Of a stretch of DNA of 64,000 nt, positions 1 through 9,661 are shown one piece after another. The notes beneath the pieces were generated by a model. It was not told the DNA's origin and did not search any database. It saw only the letters and a program-made list of their open reading frames with translations. This DNA comes from an uncultured Clostridium sp. (GTDB lineage Bacteria; Bacillota; Clostridia; TANB77; CAG-508): NCBI GenBank assembly GCA_947651825.1, contig CANTAQ010000001.1, positions 208,598 to 272,597 on the forward strand, written 5' to 3'. The number at the start of each line of letters is the position of its first letter. Positions within the stretch are counted from its first letter, which is position 1. Both the position numbers and the translations under genes were made by a program.

Positions 1-28
1 GCAGCTAAACAAAAGTATTCTGAAAACT

Positions 29-65
29 AAAAAAGAGGACTCCTTTTATAGGATTCCTCTTTTTT
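29..65. terminator. Bidirectional terminator hairpin
   Basis: An 11-bp arm (29-39) pairs with 55-65 and encloses a small inner TCCT/AGGA stem. It is bounded by an A-run and a T-run, so it can end transcripts from both sides. It lies just downstream of the minus-strand HAD-HD gene. Confidence 0.8.
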
Positions 66-82
66 AGTCTAAATTTTAAATT

Positions 83-1288
83 TTATATAGTTTCAATTAT
101 CTTTCTTGTTTTTTCCATAAAATCTTCTTTGTCTTTTAATTCTTCTCTAATTCTAGATAATGCATCTATAAGTTTTCGATCTTGAAAATACATTTTTGCA
201 TATCCATTTTCTCCATATTTTTTTATTAAGTGATCATATACTCTAATTATTCTTTCATCTTTTGAAAGTTCTGGATAATTTTTTAGTCCATATAAATATG
301 TTCTTTTTATATATTCCTCTATGCTCATTATTGTTCTATCTGCTGTGCTTACAAGCTTTCCATATGTGCTTCTTGGCTCATAATCGCTTGATGCTCTATG
401 GTCTTCTATTGCCTCCTTTATTAAGTTTATTTCTTCTTCTGTAAACCATTTCTTCATATTTTCATCTTCTATAAATATTTGTGCTGATATTTTTTCATGA
501 GTTTTTGCATCTTTTTGATGTCCTATATCATGATATGCAGCAATTACATATACCATATCTCTATTTAATTTTAAATCGTTTTTGAACATCAATTCAAAGC
601 TTCTATCTATTACTTGTTTTATATGACTAATTCCATGTGCTCCATTATCGTTTTCATATATAGGAAATATATTTTTTCCAATGTATTCTAAAATCTGTGG
701 TTTCACTCCATAAAGATTTGTTTCCGAAATAAATCTATACACTTCTCCCCAATTATTTAGCTCTACTAATTTAGGATTTTCTGGAAGATCATATCCTCTT
801 ATACCTCTAAAGTATATTGTTTTTATTCCATTTTCTATCATATTTTCACATATTGTTGGGCTATCATCAATCATAATATCTATACCTTCTTGCTTACATA
901 TTTCTGACTTGTTTTTTGTCTTCCAAAAACATTTGTCAAACTTTATACCTACTTCATCAAACTTTTTGGTTACAATATTAATCATTTCTTCATTTCCTGT
1001 TCCTCTTGCTGATATAATTATTAATTCATGCCCTTGATTTTGTAGTCTTGGTAAAACTTCTTTTACTCCTGCCATTAAACAAGATTCTTCTGATACTTTT
1101 CCTAAGTTTTTCTTAATAAAGTCTTCCTTTTCTTTATCTGTCCAGTCATATTTATTTTGTACAAAATATGGTTTTGAATGAATTTTTCCTTTCCCTCTTG
1201 CTATATCCATATCATATAATTCTGCTTGAACTAACATTCCTTTTTCAAAATCTAATAAAACTCCATCTACATCTATACCTATTTTCAT
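83..1288 (-). CDS. HAD nucleotidase-like / HD phosphohydrolase fusion
   Basis: 401 aa. The N-terminal ~190 residues form a HAD-superfamily domain: the start KIGIDVDGVLLDF carries the nucleophile DxD motif, and IMIDDSP is the later acidic motif. It resembles 5'(3')-deoxyribonucleotidase-type HADs. The C-terminal half is an HD domain, with AAYHDIGHQ supplying the metal-binding His-Asp. The start was set at ATG 1288, six bases after AAGGGGG (1294-1300); an upstream in-frame Met at 1315 would overlap guaA. Both halves are hydrolases, so a nucleotide or phosphate salvage role is inferred; the substrate is unknown. Fusion of these two domains in one chain is uncommon. Confidence 0.75.
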   Translation of the reverse strand: MKIGIDVDGVLLDFEKGMLVQAELYDMDIARGKGKIHSKPYFVQNKYDWTDKEKEDFIKKNLGKVSEESCLMAGVKEVLPRLQNQGHELIIISARGTGNEEMINIVTKKFDEVGIKFDKCFWKTKNKSEICKQEGIDIMIDDSPTICENMIENGIKTIYFRGIRGYDLPENPKLVELNNWGEVYRFISETNLYGVKPQILEYIGKNIFPIYENDNGAHGISHIKQVIDRSFELMFKNDLKLNRDMVYVIAAYHDIGHQKDAKTHEKISAQIFIEDENMKKWFTEEEINLIKEAIEDHRASSDYEPRSTYGKLVSTADRTIMSIEEYIKRTYLYGLKNYPELSKDERIIRVYDHLIKKYGENGYAKMYFQDRKLIDALSRIREELKDKEDFMEKTRKIIETI

Positions 1289-1305
1289 CTTTTCCCCCTT
1301 AAAAC

Positions 1306-2844
1306 TTATTCCCATTCTATTGTTGCTGGTGGCTTAGAAGTAATATCATATACAATTCTGTTTACATGATTAACTTCGTTTACAATTCTGCTAGAGACTT
1401 TTTCTAATATATCATATGGAATCTTACTCCAAACTCCTGTCATAAAATCTGTTGTTGTTACTGCTCTAAGCGCTATTGTATAATCATATGTTCTTTCGTC
1501 CCCCATAACTCCTACTGATTTCAAATTTGTTAAGACTGCAAAATATTGGTTTATGTCTCTATTCAATCCCGCATTTATAATTTCCTCTCTAAAAATACTA
1601 TCAGCATCTTTTAAAATCTCTAGTTTTTCATCTGTTATATCTCCAATAATTCTTATTGCTAATCCTGGGCCTGGAAATGGTTGTCTAAAAACCAACTTTT
1701 CTGGCATTCCAAGCTCTAACCCTGTCTTTCTTACTTCATCTTTAAACAAATTTCTTAGTGGCTCTATTATTTCTTTAAATTCAACATGTTCTGGTAATCC
1801 TCCTACATTATGATGACTCTTTATAACAGAACTTTTCCCTAATCCACTTTCTATAACATCTGGATAAATTGTTCCCTGTACAAGAAAATCTACTTTTCCT
1901 ATTTTTTTTGCTTCTTCTTCAAATACTCGTATAAATTCTTCCCCAATTATTTTTCGTTTTTGTTCTGGTTCAATAATACCTGATAATTTATTTAAAAAGC
2001 GTTCTTTAGCATTTACTCTAATTAAGTTTATATCATACTGTTGTTTAAAAACCTTTTCAACTTCGTCTCCCTCGTTTTTTCTAAGCAATCCGTGATCTAC
2101 AAAAATACATGTCAAATTCTTTCCAACTGCTTTATTTAATAAGACTGCTGCTACAGAAGAATCTACTCCTCCAGATAGTGCACATAATACTTTTTTATCT
2201 CCGACTCTAGCTTCTATGTCTTTTATAGATTCTTCTACAAAAGAAGACATTTTCCAATCTCCTGAACAATTACAAATATTATATAAAAAGTTTTTTATTA
2301 CAATTGTTCCATTTACAGAGTTATTAACTTCTGGGTGAAATTGGATTCCATATAAATTTTTTTCTCTATCTTCTATTGCAGCATTTGAGCATGTATCTGT
2401 AAATCCTATATTATTAAATCCTTCTGGTAACTTTTCTACATAGTCTGTATGACTCATTAAAAATTCATTTTTATTTTCAAATCCATTAAATAATAATGAT
2501 GAATTATCTATAGAAACATTTATAACTCCATATTCTCTTTTTTCTGCTCTTTCAACATTACCTCCTAATGTTTGAACCATTAATTGCATTCCATAACAAA
2601 TTCCAAGTATTGGTATACCTAAATCAAATATAGTTTTCTCACATTTAGGCGATTTAGTATCATATACACTTGCAGGTCCTCCTGTAAATATTATTCCTTT
2701 TGGATTTTTTTGTTTTATTTCATTAATTGAAATATTATATGGTACTACCTCTGAATATACATTACATTCTCTTACTCTTCTTGCAATTAGCTGATTATAT
2801 TGTCCTCCAAAATCTAGTATTAATATCTTTTCATTTATTTCCAA
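1306..2844 (-). CDS. guaA: GMP synthase (glutamine-hydrolysing)
   Basis: 512 aa, normal length. It converts XMP to GMP using ATP and glutamine in purine synthesis. The N-terminal class I glutaminase has its nucleophile in GICYGMQLM and the triad His/Glu in GIQFHPEV. The ATP-pyrophosphatase P-loop is ALSGGVDSS, and the C-terminal dimerization domain ends [10 protein letters not shown] place the start at TTG 2844: GGAGG at 2853-2857 stands eight bases before it, while the in-frame ATG at 2859 overlaps that GGAGG and cannot use it. The HAD-HD gene follows after 17 bases, so the two are probably cotranscribed. Confidence 0.96.
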   Translation of the reverse strand: MEINEKILILDFGGQYNQLIARRVRECNVYSEVVPYNISINEIKQKNPKGIIFTGGPASVYDTKSPKCEKTIFDLGIPILGICYGMQLMVQTLGGNVERAEKREYGVINVSIDNSSLLFNGFENKNEFLMSHTDYVEKLPEGFNNIGFTDTCSNAAIEDREKNLYGIQFHPEVNNSVNGTIVIKNFLYNICNCSGDWKMSSFVEESIKDIEARVGDKKVLCALSGGVDSSVAAVLLNKAVGKNLTCIFVDHGLLRKNEGDEVEKVFKQQYDINLIRVNAKERFLNKLSGIIEPEQKRKIIGEEFIRVFEEEAKKIGKVDFLVQGTIYPDVIESGLGKSSVIKSHHNVGGLPEHVEFKEIIEPLRNLFKDEVRKTGLELGMPEKLVFRQPFPGPGLAIRIIGDITDEKLEILKDADSIFREEIINAGLNRDINQYFAVLTNLKSVGVMGDERTYDYTIALRAVTTTDFMTGVWSKIPYDILEKVSSRIVNEVNHVNRIVYDITSKPPATIEWE

Positions 2845-2901
2845 AACAAATACCTCCATTTTTTTTACATTTTATCATAAAAGTATTTAAAAGTAAATTA
2901 A

Positions 2902-2929
2902 GAAAAGACAACAATTTTTAATTGTTGCC
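2902..2929 (-). terminator. Rho-independent terminator
   Basis: The ten-base arms 2907-2916 and 2920-2929 pair around a 3-base loop and are followed on the minus strand by a T-rich stretch. It sits downstream of the 2956-3687 gene and separates that operon from guaA. Confidence 0.75.
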
Positions 2930-2955
2930 TTTTTGTTTCCAGTGCTAATTCTGTT

Positions 2956-3687
2956 TTATATGTCTTGCATTGTCATATCTGTTGTACCTATGTAAACATC
3001 TCTATTTCCACCTATAGTATGCATTTTTATTATTGTATAATCTTTGTAATAGTATATCATTGAGCCTCCGTCTTTATACATATCTCCTTTAATCTTCTCA
3101 TTACTTAAATCATAATTTGCTTGTGCAATTATTTCGTTTGCTAAATTTGGATATTTTAATAATGCATCTTTTAATGACATTTCTTCTTCATCAACAGTAA
3201 TATTTATATCACAATTATATTCATATACATTATAATCAAATAAGTCTGTCTTGTCTGCATCTATAATTTTCTTTATCTTTTCATTAACAGTATTTTTACC
3301 TATTTTTAATTCAAATTTGTCTGCTGATTTTATCTCTATTTTAACAGCCTTTACCTGGGCTGGATAGCTTTCCATTATTTCCCCCGTATAAGTTATTTTT
3401 ACTCTTGTTCCAACATAGTATAGTGCATCATTATTTTCTCCTAAATTAATTGAAATTTTATCCGATGATTTTCTTTCTTCTTCATTTTCATCAGGTTCTA
3501 CAATAATATAATCTATAGTCGATTCTATGACTTTTCCATAAAAACTAGAATTATTTTCAAAAGCGTCTTGTCTATTAGCTAATTTAGCATTGTTATTTTT
3601 TTCAACTTTTCTAAAATTTGTTAAAAATAGTGCCTCTATCATTACTAGTAATAGTGCAATTAAAATAATTAAAATTCTTTTGTTCAT
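2956..3687 (-). CDS. Membrane-anchored hypothetical protein (DUF3221-like region)
   Basis: About 243 aa. One N-terminal hydrophobic helix (RILIILIALLLVMIEALFL) is followed by a soluble extracytoplasmic region. The part around FYGKVIESTIDYIIVEP to VGTRVKITYTG resembles the small beta-barrel DUF3221 fold, but I rate that as weak. ATG 3687 is preferred, with GGTGAT just upstream; an in-frame GTG at 3696 is possible. It lies 44 bases after the DUF975/CmpB membrane gene, in the same direction, so the two are likely an operon. The function is unknown. Confidence 0.6.
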   Translation of the reverse strand: MNKRILIILIALLLVMIEALFLTNFRKVEKNNNAKLANRQDAFENNSSFYGKVIESTIDYIIVEPDENEEERKSSDKISINLGENNDALYYVGTRVKITYTGEIMESYPAQVKAVKIEIKSADKFELKIGKNTVNEKIKKIIDADKTDLFDYNVYEYNCDINITVDEEEMSLKDALLKYPNLANEIIAQANYDLSNEKIKGDMYKDGGSMIYYYKDYTIIKMHTIGGNRDVYIGTTDMTMQDI

Positions 3688-3731
3688 AACTATCACCTTT
3701 TTCCCTTCTAATCATAATACAATTCATAATA

Positions 3732-5360
3732 TTAAAAAGTTTCATTTTTTTCTAACTTTTCATTATCACTGAAAATAGCTTTTGCTACTATTGGTGTACT
3801 TATTCCTTCTCCTGTATTTGGATGATATTTTGAGTATACTAAATCTATAGTAAAAAACATTATTAATAAAATACATGCAAATCTTTTTATGTTAGGTTTG
3901 AATTTTTTATATATATTATTAAGCAAAGGTGCACATAAGTATGTAAAAGCACATCCTCCTAATCCAAACACTATAAGGACCTCTAAACAAGTCCTTCCAT
4001 GTATGTTTAGAAAATATCCTGTATAATCCCACCATTTCATAAGTTTAAAAGTCTCTAAATACCATGCTGTTGAGTATTCAACAATTCCACACAATATAAA
4101 TGATAATAAAAATAGTATTCCTGGTTTATCTCTAAATGGTTTTAGCAATACTAATATTAATAATCCTCCTGCACCATATATAGGTAACCATGGTCCAAAC
4201 ATTGTCCCTCTATTTACAAATACACCATCATTTGCTAAATGTAAGAAAACTTCCCAACACCATCCAACAAATGCAAAAGTAAAGAAAAATAATATGTATG
4301 ACATTATATCATAGTTTTGTTTGTAATCTAACTTTTGCAAAATACTTCTTTTACTTGTTGCAGGAAGTAGTTCTTCTGGACAAGTTTCTTCCATATTATC
4401 ACTAATATATAAAAGAGTATCTGATAATAGATATGAATTTGGAATACTTTCTTTCTTTGCTATTCTTATGCATATATATAGCTCTGCATATGCACATTCT
4501 TTATAACTATAAAAATAAAACACACTACTTAGTCCTAGCGTAAATGTCTCTAATATTTCCCATCCTAAAAAGCTAAAATCTAATTTAAATGTATTCCATT
4601 TTTCACCTTTCATTAATTCTTTAGATAATGCAAAAGCTTCCTTTTTTGTTAGATTTGGATTTTCAGCTAATAAATATGGTATGCAAAAATACTCATAATG
4701 TTTTATAAAACCTCCAACTATAGTAAAATTCCAGAATAGTTGGTATATATATTTACAAAATAAAATATATGATAAATGCAGTGTTTTCTTTACTTTATAT
4801 GGAAACAAGATTCTATCTACAGTTACATTAGAATATTTTCTTTGTTCTATAAAATATCTGTTTTTTCCAACAACTATAATATTTTGAACTAATGAAAATA
4901 TAGTAAATGAAATTACTGTAAATATTAAAATTGTTATAAATGCACTTACCCTACCATGAAAATATAGTTGATTAAATGCATTAAGAATTCCAAATATCAA
5001 TGAACCACTTCTAGTTGTCTCATTTATAAAAACGTTTAATACACCTTTTTGGTAATTATTGTTCTTTGTTTTTGATTCATTTGTTATATCTTCATTTTGT
5101 CCACTAAAAAAGTCTGTAATGATTTCCGTATTTGATTTTTTCCCTGATATTTCATATGTTGTATCTTGAAATGTTATTTCCGCAACATCTATATTATCAG
5201 AATTAAGTAAGTATCCCCCATTTATAATAAATGATGTTATAAATATTATTAAAATATTTCGTATATAATGACGTTTTACATTTTTTCTTGCATTTTTCTT
5301 TATTATACTTCTTTTAAATGAACTTTTTTTCTTTTCTTTAATATTTTCAGATTTGTTCAT
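3732..5360 (-). CDS. DUF975 - CmpB-type (PF06541) membrane protein fusion
   Basis: 542 aa, polytopic. Residues ~30-300 match the DUF975 family, with the typical PYLLAENPNLTKKEAF and SKELMKGEKW segments ahead of membrane helices. Residues ~350-500 match the 'putative ABC transporter permease' family PF06541 (FVGWCWEVFLHL, NRGTMFGPWLPIYGAGG, WDYTGYFLNIHGR). The families are usually separate proteins. The family name implies transport, but no substrate or ATPase partner is visible here. The start has AAGGAGG eleven bases upstream. The function is unknown. Confidence 0.75.
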   Translation of the reverse strand: MNKSENIKEKKKSSFKRSIIKKNARKNVKRHYIRNILIIFITSFIINGGYLLNSDNIDVAEITFQDTTYEISGKKSNTEIITDFFSGQNEDITNESKTKNNNYQKGVLNVFINETTRSGSLIFGILNAFNQLYFHGRVSAFITILIFTVISFTIFSLVQNIIVVGKNRYFIEQRKYSNVTVDRILFPYKVKKTLHLSYILFCKYIYQLFWNFTIVGGFIKHYEYFCIPYLLAENPNLTKKEAFALSKELMKGEKWNTFKLDFSFLGWEILETFTLGLSSVFYFYSYKECAYAELYICIRIAKKESIPNSYLLSDTLLYISDNMEETCPEELLPATSKRSILQKLDYKQNYDIMSYILFFFTFAFVGWCWEVFLHLANDGVFVNRGTMFGPWLPIYGAGGLLILVLLKPFRDKPGILFLLSFILCGIVEYSTAWYLETFKLMKWWDYTGYFLNIHGRTCLEVLIVFGLGGCAFTYLCAPLLNNIYKKFKPNIKRFACILLIMFFTIDLVYSKYHPNTGEGISTPIVAKAIFSDNEKLEKNETF

Positions 5361-5387
5361 CTACAGAAATTCCTCCTTACTATGAAT

Positions 5388-6598
5388 TTATTCCTTAAAT
5401 TTTATATAATTTCCTATGTTCATTTTTCCGAGCTAATGTAATTGAATTATAACCATACTTATCTTTTAATTTATCCATTATACTGTCTATTTTTCCCATC
5501 TTTTCTTCATTCTTATCATAAAATAAAGATAATTGAACTTCTTCTGTGTTTACTAAATTATCAACTCTCACTCCTATAAGCCTTATAAAATTTTCTTCAT
5601 TATGCATCTCTTTTAAAAGGTGTTTTGCTTTTTTATAAATCAATTGTGTATTTGATGTTGCAAATTCTAATTTTCCTTGATGCGAAGTGCTTATAAATCC
5701 ATTTGTTTTTAACTGCACACTTACACTATTTGCTAATAGTTTATGCCTTCTTAATCTATATGTAACTTGTTCTGTTAATGCTAATAATATTTCTTCTAAT
5801 TCCTGTATTTTACAAATATCTTTTGGTAATGTAATTTCATTTCCAATACATTTTGGTTGCTCTGGTATATATTTTATTTCTGAATCATCTATTCCATTAG
5901 CATATTCCCATATCATATTACCCTGTTTTCCAAATTTTTTTATTAATATATTTCTATCAAAATGAGCTAAGTCTCCTATTGTCTTTATTCCAAGGTTATT
6001 TAATTTTGGTAAAGTTCTTCTCCCTATTGAAAATAATTCTGATACTGGTAAATTCCACATTTTACTGGGAATTTCTTCTTTAAATAAAGTATGTATTCTA
6101 TCAGGTTTTGTAAAGTCTGATGCCATTTTTGCAAGTAATTTGTTATTTGCTACACCAACATTTACAGTAAATCCTAATTCTTCTTTAACTCTTTTATTTA
6201 TTTCTTTTGCTTTATCTAATAAAGTCTCTTCTCCTAAGTACCCTGTCATATCCAAAAAGCATTCATCAATACTAAAACGTTCTATTCTATCTGTATATTC
6301 TAGTAAAAGCGAATATAGTCTGTTTGAATACTCTCTAAAAATCTTAAAATTTCCTTTATATATCTGTAAGCCTGGACATTTTTTCTTTGCTTGATATATT
6401 GGTTCTCCTGTAATAATTCCGACAAGCCTTTGCCTTCATACTTTTTGCAAGAACAATCCCTTTTCTTGCTTCTTCATCTCCACCAATAATTGAAGGAATA
6501 TTTCGTATATCTAATAAGCTATCATTCTTTAGCATATATACTGCAAGCCAACTTAAAAAAGCATTATTTACATCTACATGTAAAATTTGTCGTTCCAT
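5388..6598 (-). CDS. Y-family DNA polymerase (DinB/UmuC type), two CGGAA +1 sites
   Basis: Translesion polymerase, about 402 aa if both recoding sites are used. The first part (6598-6422) holds HVDVNNAFLSW, the first catalytic Asp, and KGIVLAKSMKAKA. At 6421 an in-frame CGG occurs; skipping its C gives GIITGEPIYQAKKKCPG and then the catalytic SIDECFLDMTG. A second in-frame CGG at 5430, if skipped, replaces RKNEHRKLYKI with GKMNIGNYIKFKE and moves the stop from 5395 to 5388. The start follows GGAGG at 6603-6607. Without recoding the gene would be dead after ~80 residues, yet the remaining ~320 codons show no decay. It acts in DNA damage tolerance. Confidence 0.85.
5426..5430 (-). other. CGGAA +1 recoding site, polymerase C-terminus
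   Basis: The zero frame reads GCT CGG AAA; skipping C5430 gives GCT GGA AAA ATG. Both frames end within 15 codons, so this site rests mainly on matching the other sites and on the more family-like AGKM ending. Confidence 0.5.
6417..6421 (-). other. CGGAA +1 recoding site, polymerase N-terminus
   Basis: The zero frame reads GCT TGT CGG AAT and stops ~20 codons later (6356). Skipping C6421 gives GGA ATT ATT ACA GGA (GIITG), a conserved Y-polymerase segment, and then an open frame of more than 300 codons. Confidence 0.85.
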
Positions 6599-6736
6599 AA
6601 AACCTCCACAATTATTATAAATTTTCTTGTTGCAGTTGTCAAGAAATACCATTCAACTGCAACTAATAACAATTGTATTAATTATATAACATCTAGCCCT
6701 CTCTATCAAACATTTGTTTTTTAATGGTTATATTTA

Positions 6737-7213
6737 TTATCTTATGTGTATACATCTATAAGAATAATACTCGTAATCAGAAACTCTTTTTCCGAAAGTA
6801 TCAAATGTATGTGCCGCAACTAGAGTATTACTGATGTCATTAGCTTTTTTTATTACAATTAAACTATGTGCAAATTTATTTCCATCAAAACTTAACTGAA
6901 TAATATCTCCTATATCCACATTGTCAATTGTAGTTTTTTCACCTATTGGTCCATTATCTTTATTAGATAATAGAAAATTATACAAAAATTCTACTCCAGT
7001 CCATGATGGAGATTTATTGTTAGCGTTTATATAATACCATCCATTATTTTTGTTATAATTCATTTGATTACATCCTGCAAAAATACATTGAGATGCAAAA
7101 TTTGTACAGTCACCACCTATTAACTCATAATCATAATACTGTGGATTTCTAGAGTATGCCCATTTTTTTGCATATTCATATACTTTATTTCTATTATATT
7201 TTTCTCTACTCAT
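6737..7213 (-). CDS. Putative amidase-domain protein (Amidase_6-like)
   Basis: 158 aa with no signal peptide. GGDCTNFASQCIFAG is the signature of the Amidase_6 family (papain-like fold; the Cys is the expected nucleophile), and FAHSLIVI supplies the His. Family members are usually the C-terminal part of longer secreted Firmicutes proteins, so this is a minimal version. The ribosome site is weak (AGAGTGAG). It faces the SOD-like gene divergently. A cell-wall or peptide hydrolase role is inferred. Confidence 0.8.
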   Translation of the reverse strand: MSREKYNRNKVYEYAKKWAYSRNPQYYDYELIGGDCTNFASQCIFAGCNQMNYNKNNGWYYINANNKSPSWTGVEFLYNFLLSNKDNGPIGEKTTIDNVDIGDIIQLSFDGNKFAHSLIVIKKANDISNTLVAAHTFDTFGKRVSDYEYYSYRCIHIR

Positions 7214-7293
7214 ATACTCACTCTTTCTATTTTATTTATATTAACATTTTATTATTTCATTTAATATTATGTTAATATAAAGAGGTGAAATAT

Positions 7294-7745
7294 ATGTTTT
7301 CTAATAAAGCAAAAGCTTATATAAAAGGTGGAAAAGCTTTTCCTAAAATAAATGGTTTAGTTACTTTTAAGGATACTCCAAATGGAATATTATTAACTGC
7401 TAAAATAAATGGTTTACCACAATCTAACGATCATTGTAAACGGAAGATTTTTTGGTTTTCACATCCATGAGGGAACATCCTGTAGTGGAAATCTAATTGA
7501 TGAATTTGCAAATGCAAAATCTCATTTAAATACTACTGATTGTCCTCATCCATTTCATATTGGAGACCTACCACCACTGTTTGAAAATAATGGTTATTCA
7601 TATATGAGTGTTTTAATAAATAAATTTAAAATCAAAGACATTTTAGGAAAAGTAATTGTTATCCATGATTCTCCAGATGACTTTATTTCTCAACCAAGTC
7701 GGAAATTCTGGAAGCAAAATTGCATGTGGTAAAATTATAAAATAA
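7294..7745 (+). CDS. Cu/Zn superoxide dismutase-like protein, two CGGAA +1 sites
   Basis: 149 aa if two Cs are skipped (7441 and 7700). The reconstructed order is typical of clostridial SodC-family proteins: FFGFHIHEG (Cu-ligand His pair), CPHPFHIGDLPPL (bridging and Zn-ligand His/Asp), VIVIHDSPDDF (last Cu His), then GNSGSKIACG with the disulfide Cys. Without recoding it ends at 7470 after FFGF is lost. ATG 7294 follows GAGGTGA; the upstream in-frame GTG at 7285 lies inside that site. The next gene cluster (desulfoferrodoxin, rubredoxin, flavodiiron protein) also handles reactive oxygen. Confidence 0.85.
7441..7445 (+). other. CGGAA +1 recoding site, SOD-like site 1
   Basis: The zero frame reads TGT AAA CGG AAG and stops at 7470. 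Skipping C7441 gives GGA AGA TTT TTT GGT TTT CAC, which is GRFFGFH, the conserved metal-site strand. Confidence 0.9.
7700..7704 (+). other. CGGAA +1 recoding site, SOD-like site 2
   Basis: The zero frame reads CCA AGT CGG AAA and stops at 7732. Skipping C7700 gives GNSGSKIACG, the conserved C-terminal Gly-Asn-Ser-Gly/Cys motif of the SOD family. Confidence 0.9.
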
Positions 7746-7751
7746 TAAAAA

Positions 7752-7796
7752 CAGAGATAGTTAACATACTAAATTGTCAACTAATCTCTGCTTTTT
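7752..7796. terminator. Convergent-gene terminator
   Basis: CAGAGAT-AGTTAAC (from 7752) pairs with the GTCAACT and ATCTCTG segments ending at 7790, followed by CTTTTTC on the plus strand. It lies between the SOD-like gene and the desulfoferrodoxin gene, which converge here. Confidence 0.75.
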
Positions 7797-7809
7797 CTTG
7801 TATAAATAC

Positions 7810-8190
7810 TTATTCTACATCTTTTTTCCATAATCCATGTTTATTGCAATATGCATATATTGTAGAGTTCGGAATATACTTAAATCTTACTTCTGTAGAT
7901 TGTTCTGGATATAAAGTAATTTTATTTACTTTATTTTCTTTTACTTGTGCTATCCAATTTATGTAATGTTCTTTTTCCATTGGATGTTCAATTTCTCCAA
8001 CTCTTACAACTATTTCATCTTCTACTTTTTCATATACTGGTATATGTTTTTCTGTTGCAGCATCTACAGTATTTGGTACAACCTCTTGCATTGGTTTGCC
8101 ACAGCACATAATATGTTTAGCGTCACCATTTACTATTTCTACTACATTTCCACATATTGGGCATACATATAATTTTAATTCATTCTTCAT
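7810..8190 (-). CDS. Desulfoferrodoxin / superoxide reductase
   Basis: 126 aa. It reduces superoxide to peroxide in the cytoplasm. The N-terminal desulforedoxin-type Fe site has CPICGN and CCGKP; the catalytic center II ligands are in EKHIPVYE, IEHPMEKEHYINW and the C-terminal YCNKHGLW. ATG 8190 follows AAAGGAG; the upstream in-frame Met at 8223 overlaps the rubredoxin end. It is the last gene of an operon with rubredoxin and flavodiiron protein, its usual electron partners. Confidence 0.95.
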   Translation of the reverse strand: MKNELKLYVCPICGNVVEIVNGDAKHIMCCGKPMQEVVPNTVDAATEKHIPVYEKVEDEIVVRVGEIEHPMEKEHYINWIAQVKENKVNKITLYPEQSTEVRFKYIPNSTIYAYCNKHGLWKKDVE

Positions 8191-8223
8191 AAATATTCTC
8201 CTTTCTATATTAACTTCATACAT

Positions 8224-8361
8224 CTATTCTTCAACTGCTTCAAACATATCTTTACCAACACCACATAAAGGACATGTCCAATCGTCTGGTAAGTCAGCAA
8301 ATTTTACACTTTCTACATTATCATCATAAATATATCCACAAGCTACACATTTATATTTCAT
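8224..8361 (-). CDS. Short rubredoxin
   Basis: 45 aa. It carries both Fe-binding CxxC motifs, CVACGY and CPLCGVGK, plus the typical FADLPDDW segment. The loop between YIYDD and FADLPDDW is about seven residues shorter than in standard ~52-aa rubredoxins, as in some fused or minimal rubredoxin domains. The start follows AAAGAGGTGA. It lies between the flavodiiron protein and desulfoferrodoxin genes and should pass electrons to both. Confidence 0.93.
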   Translation of the reverse strand: MKYKCVACGYIYDDNVESVKFADLPDDWTCPLCGVGKDMFEAVEE

Positions 8362-8377
8362 ACTTTTCACCTCTTTC

Positions 8378-9544
8378 TTACTTTAACATATTTATAGCAA
8401 GGTCTTCTAATTCTTTTCTGCTTTCCTCATTTAAGGTCGACCTAATTGTTACCATTGATTCTATTAAATTTATATCTTTCATTTGAGACACTATTTCTTT
8501 CATACATTTTCCAGCTGTTGGTGCCCATGTTCCATTTTCTACTATTCCTATCTTTCTATTTTGATAGTTTTTTCCCTTTAAATGATTTAAAAACTCTTCC
8601 ATCACTGGAAATAATCCAAAATTATAACTTGATGATGCAAGAACTACTTTGTCATATCTAAAAGCATCTTCTATAGCCTCTGCCATATCTTCTCTTGGTA
8701 AGTCACATAAAACTACCTTCTTTGCTCCCTTTTCTTCCAATATTGTTTTTAATTCTTTTGCCGCTTCTAATGTATTTCCATGTATTGAACTACATGCAAT
8801 AAATACCCCATCATTTTCAGGTTTATATGAACTCCAAATATCATATTTCTCTATGTAATGACTTAAGTTTTCTTTTAATATTGGACCATGGAGTGGGCAT
8901 ATTATTTCTATATCTAATGTTGATGCCTTTTTCAATACGCCTTGTACTTGTAATCCATATTTCCCAACAATATTAAAATAGTACCTTCTTGCTTCACAAT
9001 CCCAATCTTCCTCAGTATCAAGTGTTCCAAATTTTCCAAATCCATCTGCTGAAAATAGTATTTTCTCAGTTTGTTCATATTCCATCATTACTTCTGGCCA
9101 ATGCACCATTGGTGCCATAATAAATTGAAGTACATGTGTTCCTAAATTTAAAGTGTCTCCTTCTTTTACAACTATCTTTCTTTCATCTATATTAGAAATT
9201 TTAAAAAACTGTGGCAAAAAAGCAAAAGTCTTTTCGTTCCCTACAATCTTCATTTCTGGATATTTATTTGCTACATTTTCTATATTATATGCATGATCTG
9301 GCTCCAAATGAGAAATTACTAAATAATCTGGTTTTCTTCCTTCTAGTGCCTTTTCTAAATTATCAAACCATTCATCTGTTTTTCTCTTGTCAATAGTATC
9401 CATAATAGCTATTTGTTCATCTTTTATTAAATATGAATTATATGAAATTCCATTTGGAACATGATATTGACTTTCAAATAAATCTATTTCTTTATCATCT
9501 GCTCCAATATATATGACATCTTTTGAAATATTTATATCTTTCAT
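8378..9544 (-). CDS. Flavodiiron protein (FprA-type O2/NO reductase)
   Basis: 388 aa. The N-terminal metallo-beta-lactamase-like diiron domain has [27 protein letters not shown] and CPLHGP as ligand motifs. The C-terminal flavodoxin domain, from about residue 250, binds FMN through [13 protein letters not shown]. It reduces O2 to water (or NO to N2O) with electrons from rubredoxin, which is encoded next. It is the first gene of the oxygen-defence operon, with GGAGG ahead of the ATG. Confidence 0.95.
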   Translation of the reverse strand: MKDINISKDVIYIGADDKEIDLFESQYHVPNGISYNSYLIKDEQIAIMDTIDKRKTDEWFDNLEKALEGRKPDYLVISHLEPDHAYNIENVANKYPEMKIVGNEKTFAFLPQFFKISNIDERKIVVKEGDTLNLGTHVLQFIMAPMVHWPEVMMEYEQTEKILFSADGFGKFGTLDTEEDWDCEARRYYFNIVGKYGLQVQGVLKKASTLDIEIICPLHGPILKENLSHYIEKYDIWSSYKPENDGVFIACSSIHGNTLEAAKELKTILEEKGAKKVVLCDLPREDMAEAIEDAFRYDKVVLASSSYNFGLFPVMEEFLNHLKGKNYQNRKIGIVENGTWAPTAGKCMKEIVSQMKDINLIESMVTIRSTLNEESRKELEDLAINMLK

Positions 9545-9611
9545 TAATTGCCTCCTATTTTTTAGTTCTATTTATTCTATCACAATGAAAAATAAAAGTC
9601 CATATAGGTAA

Positions 9612-9653
9612 AACAAAAAAACAGATTAGTGACTATAAAAGTTTCTAACCTGT
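9612..9653 (-). terminator. Terminator after the paralogous membrane-protein pair
   Basis: ACAGATTAG (9621-9629) pairs with CTAACCTGT (9645-9653). The A-run at 9611-9620 reads as a T-run on the minus strand. It ends the 11212-9662 operon. Confidence 0.75.
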
Positions 9654-9661
9654 TTTTGGGT

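Noticed and set aside
6137..6260. A separate gene beginning at the TTG within the polymerase (FLDMTGY region).
   Set aside because: It starts in the middle of the catalytic SIDE-CFLDMTG strand; it is simply the +1-frame part of the polymerase.
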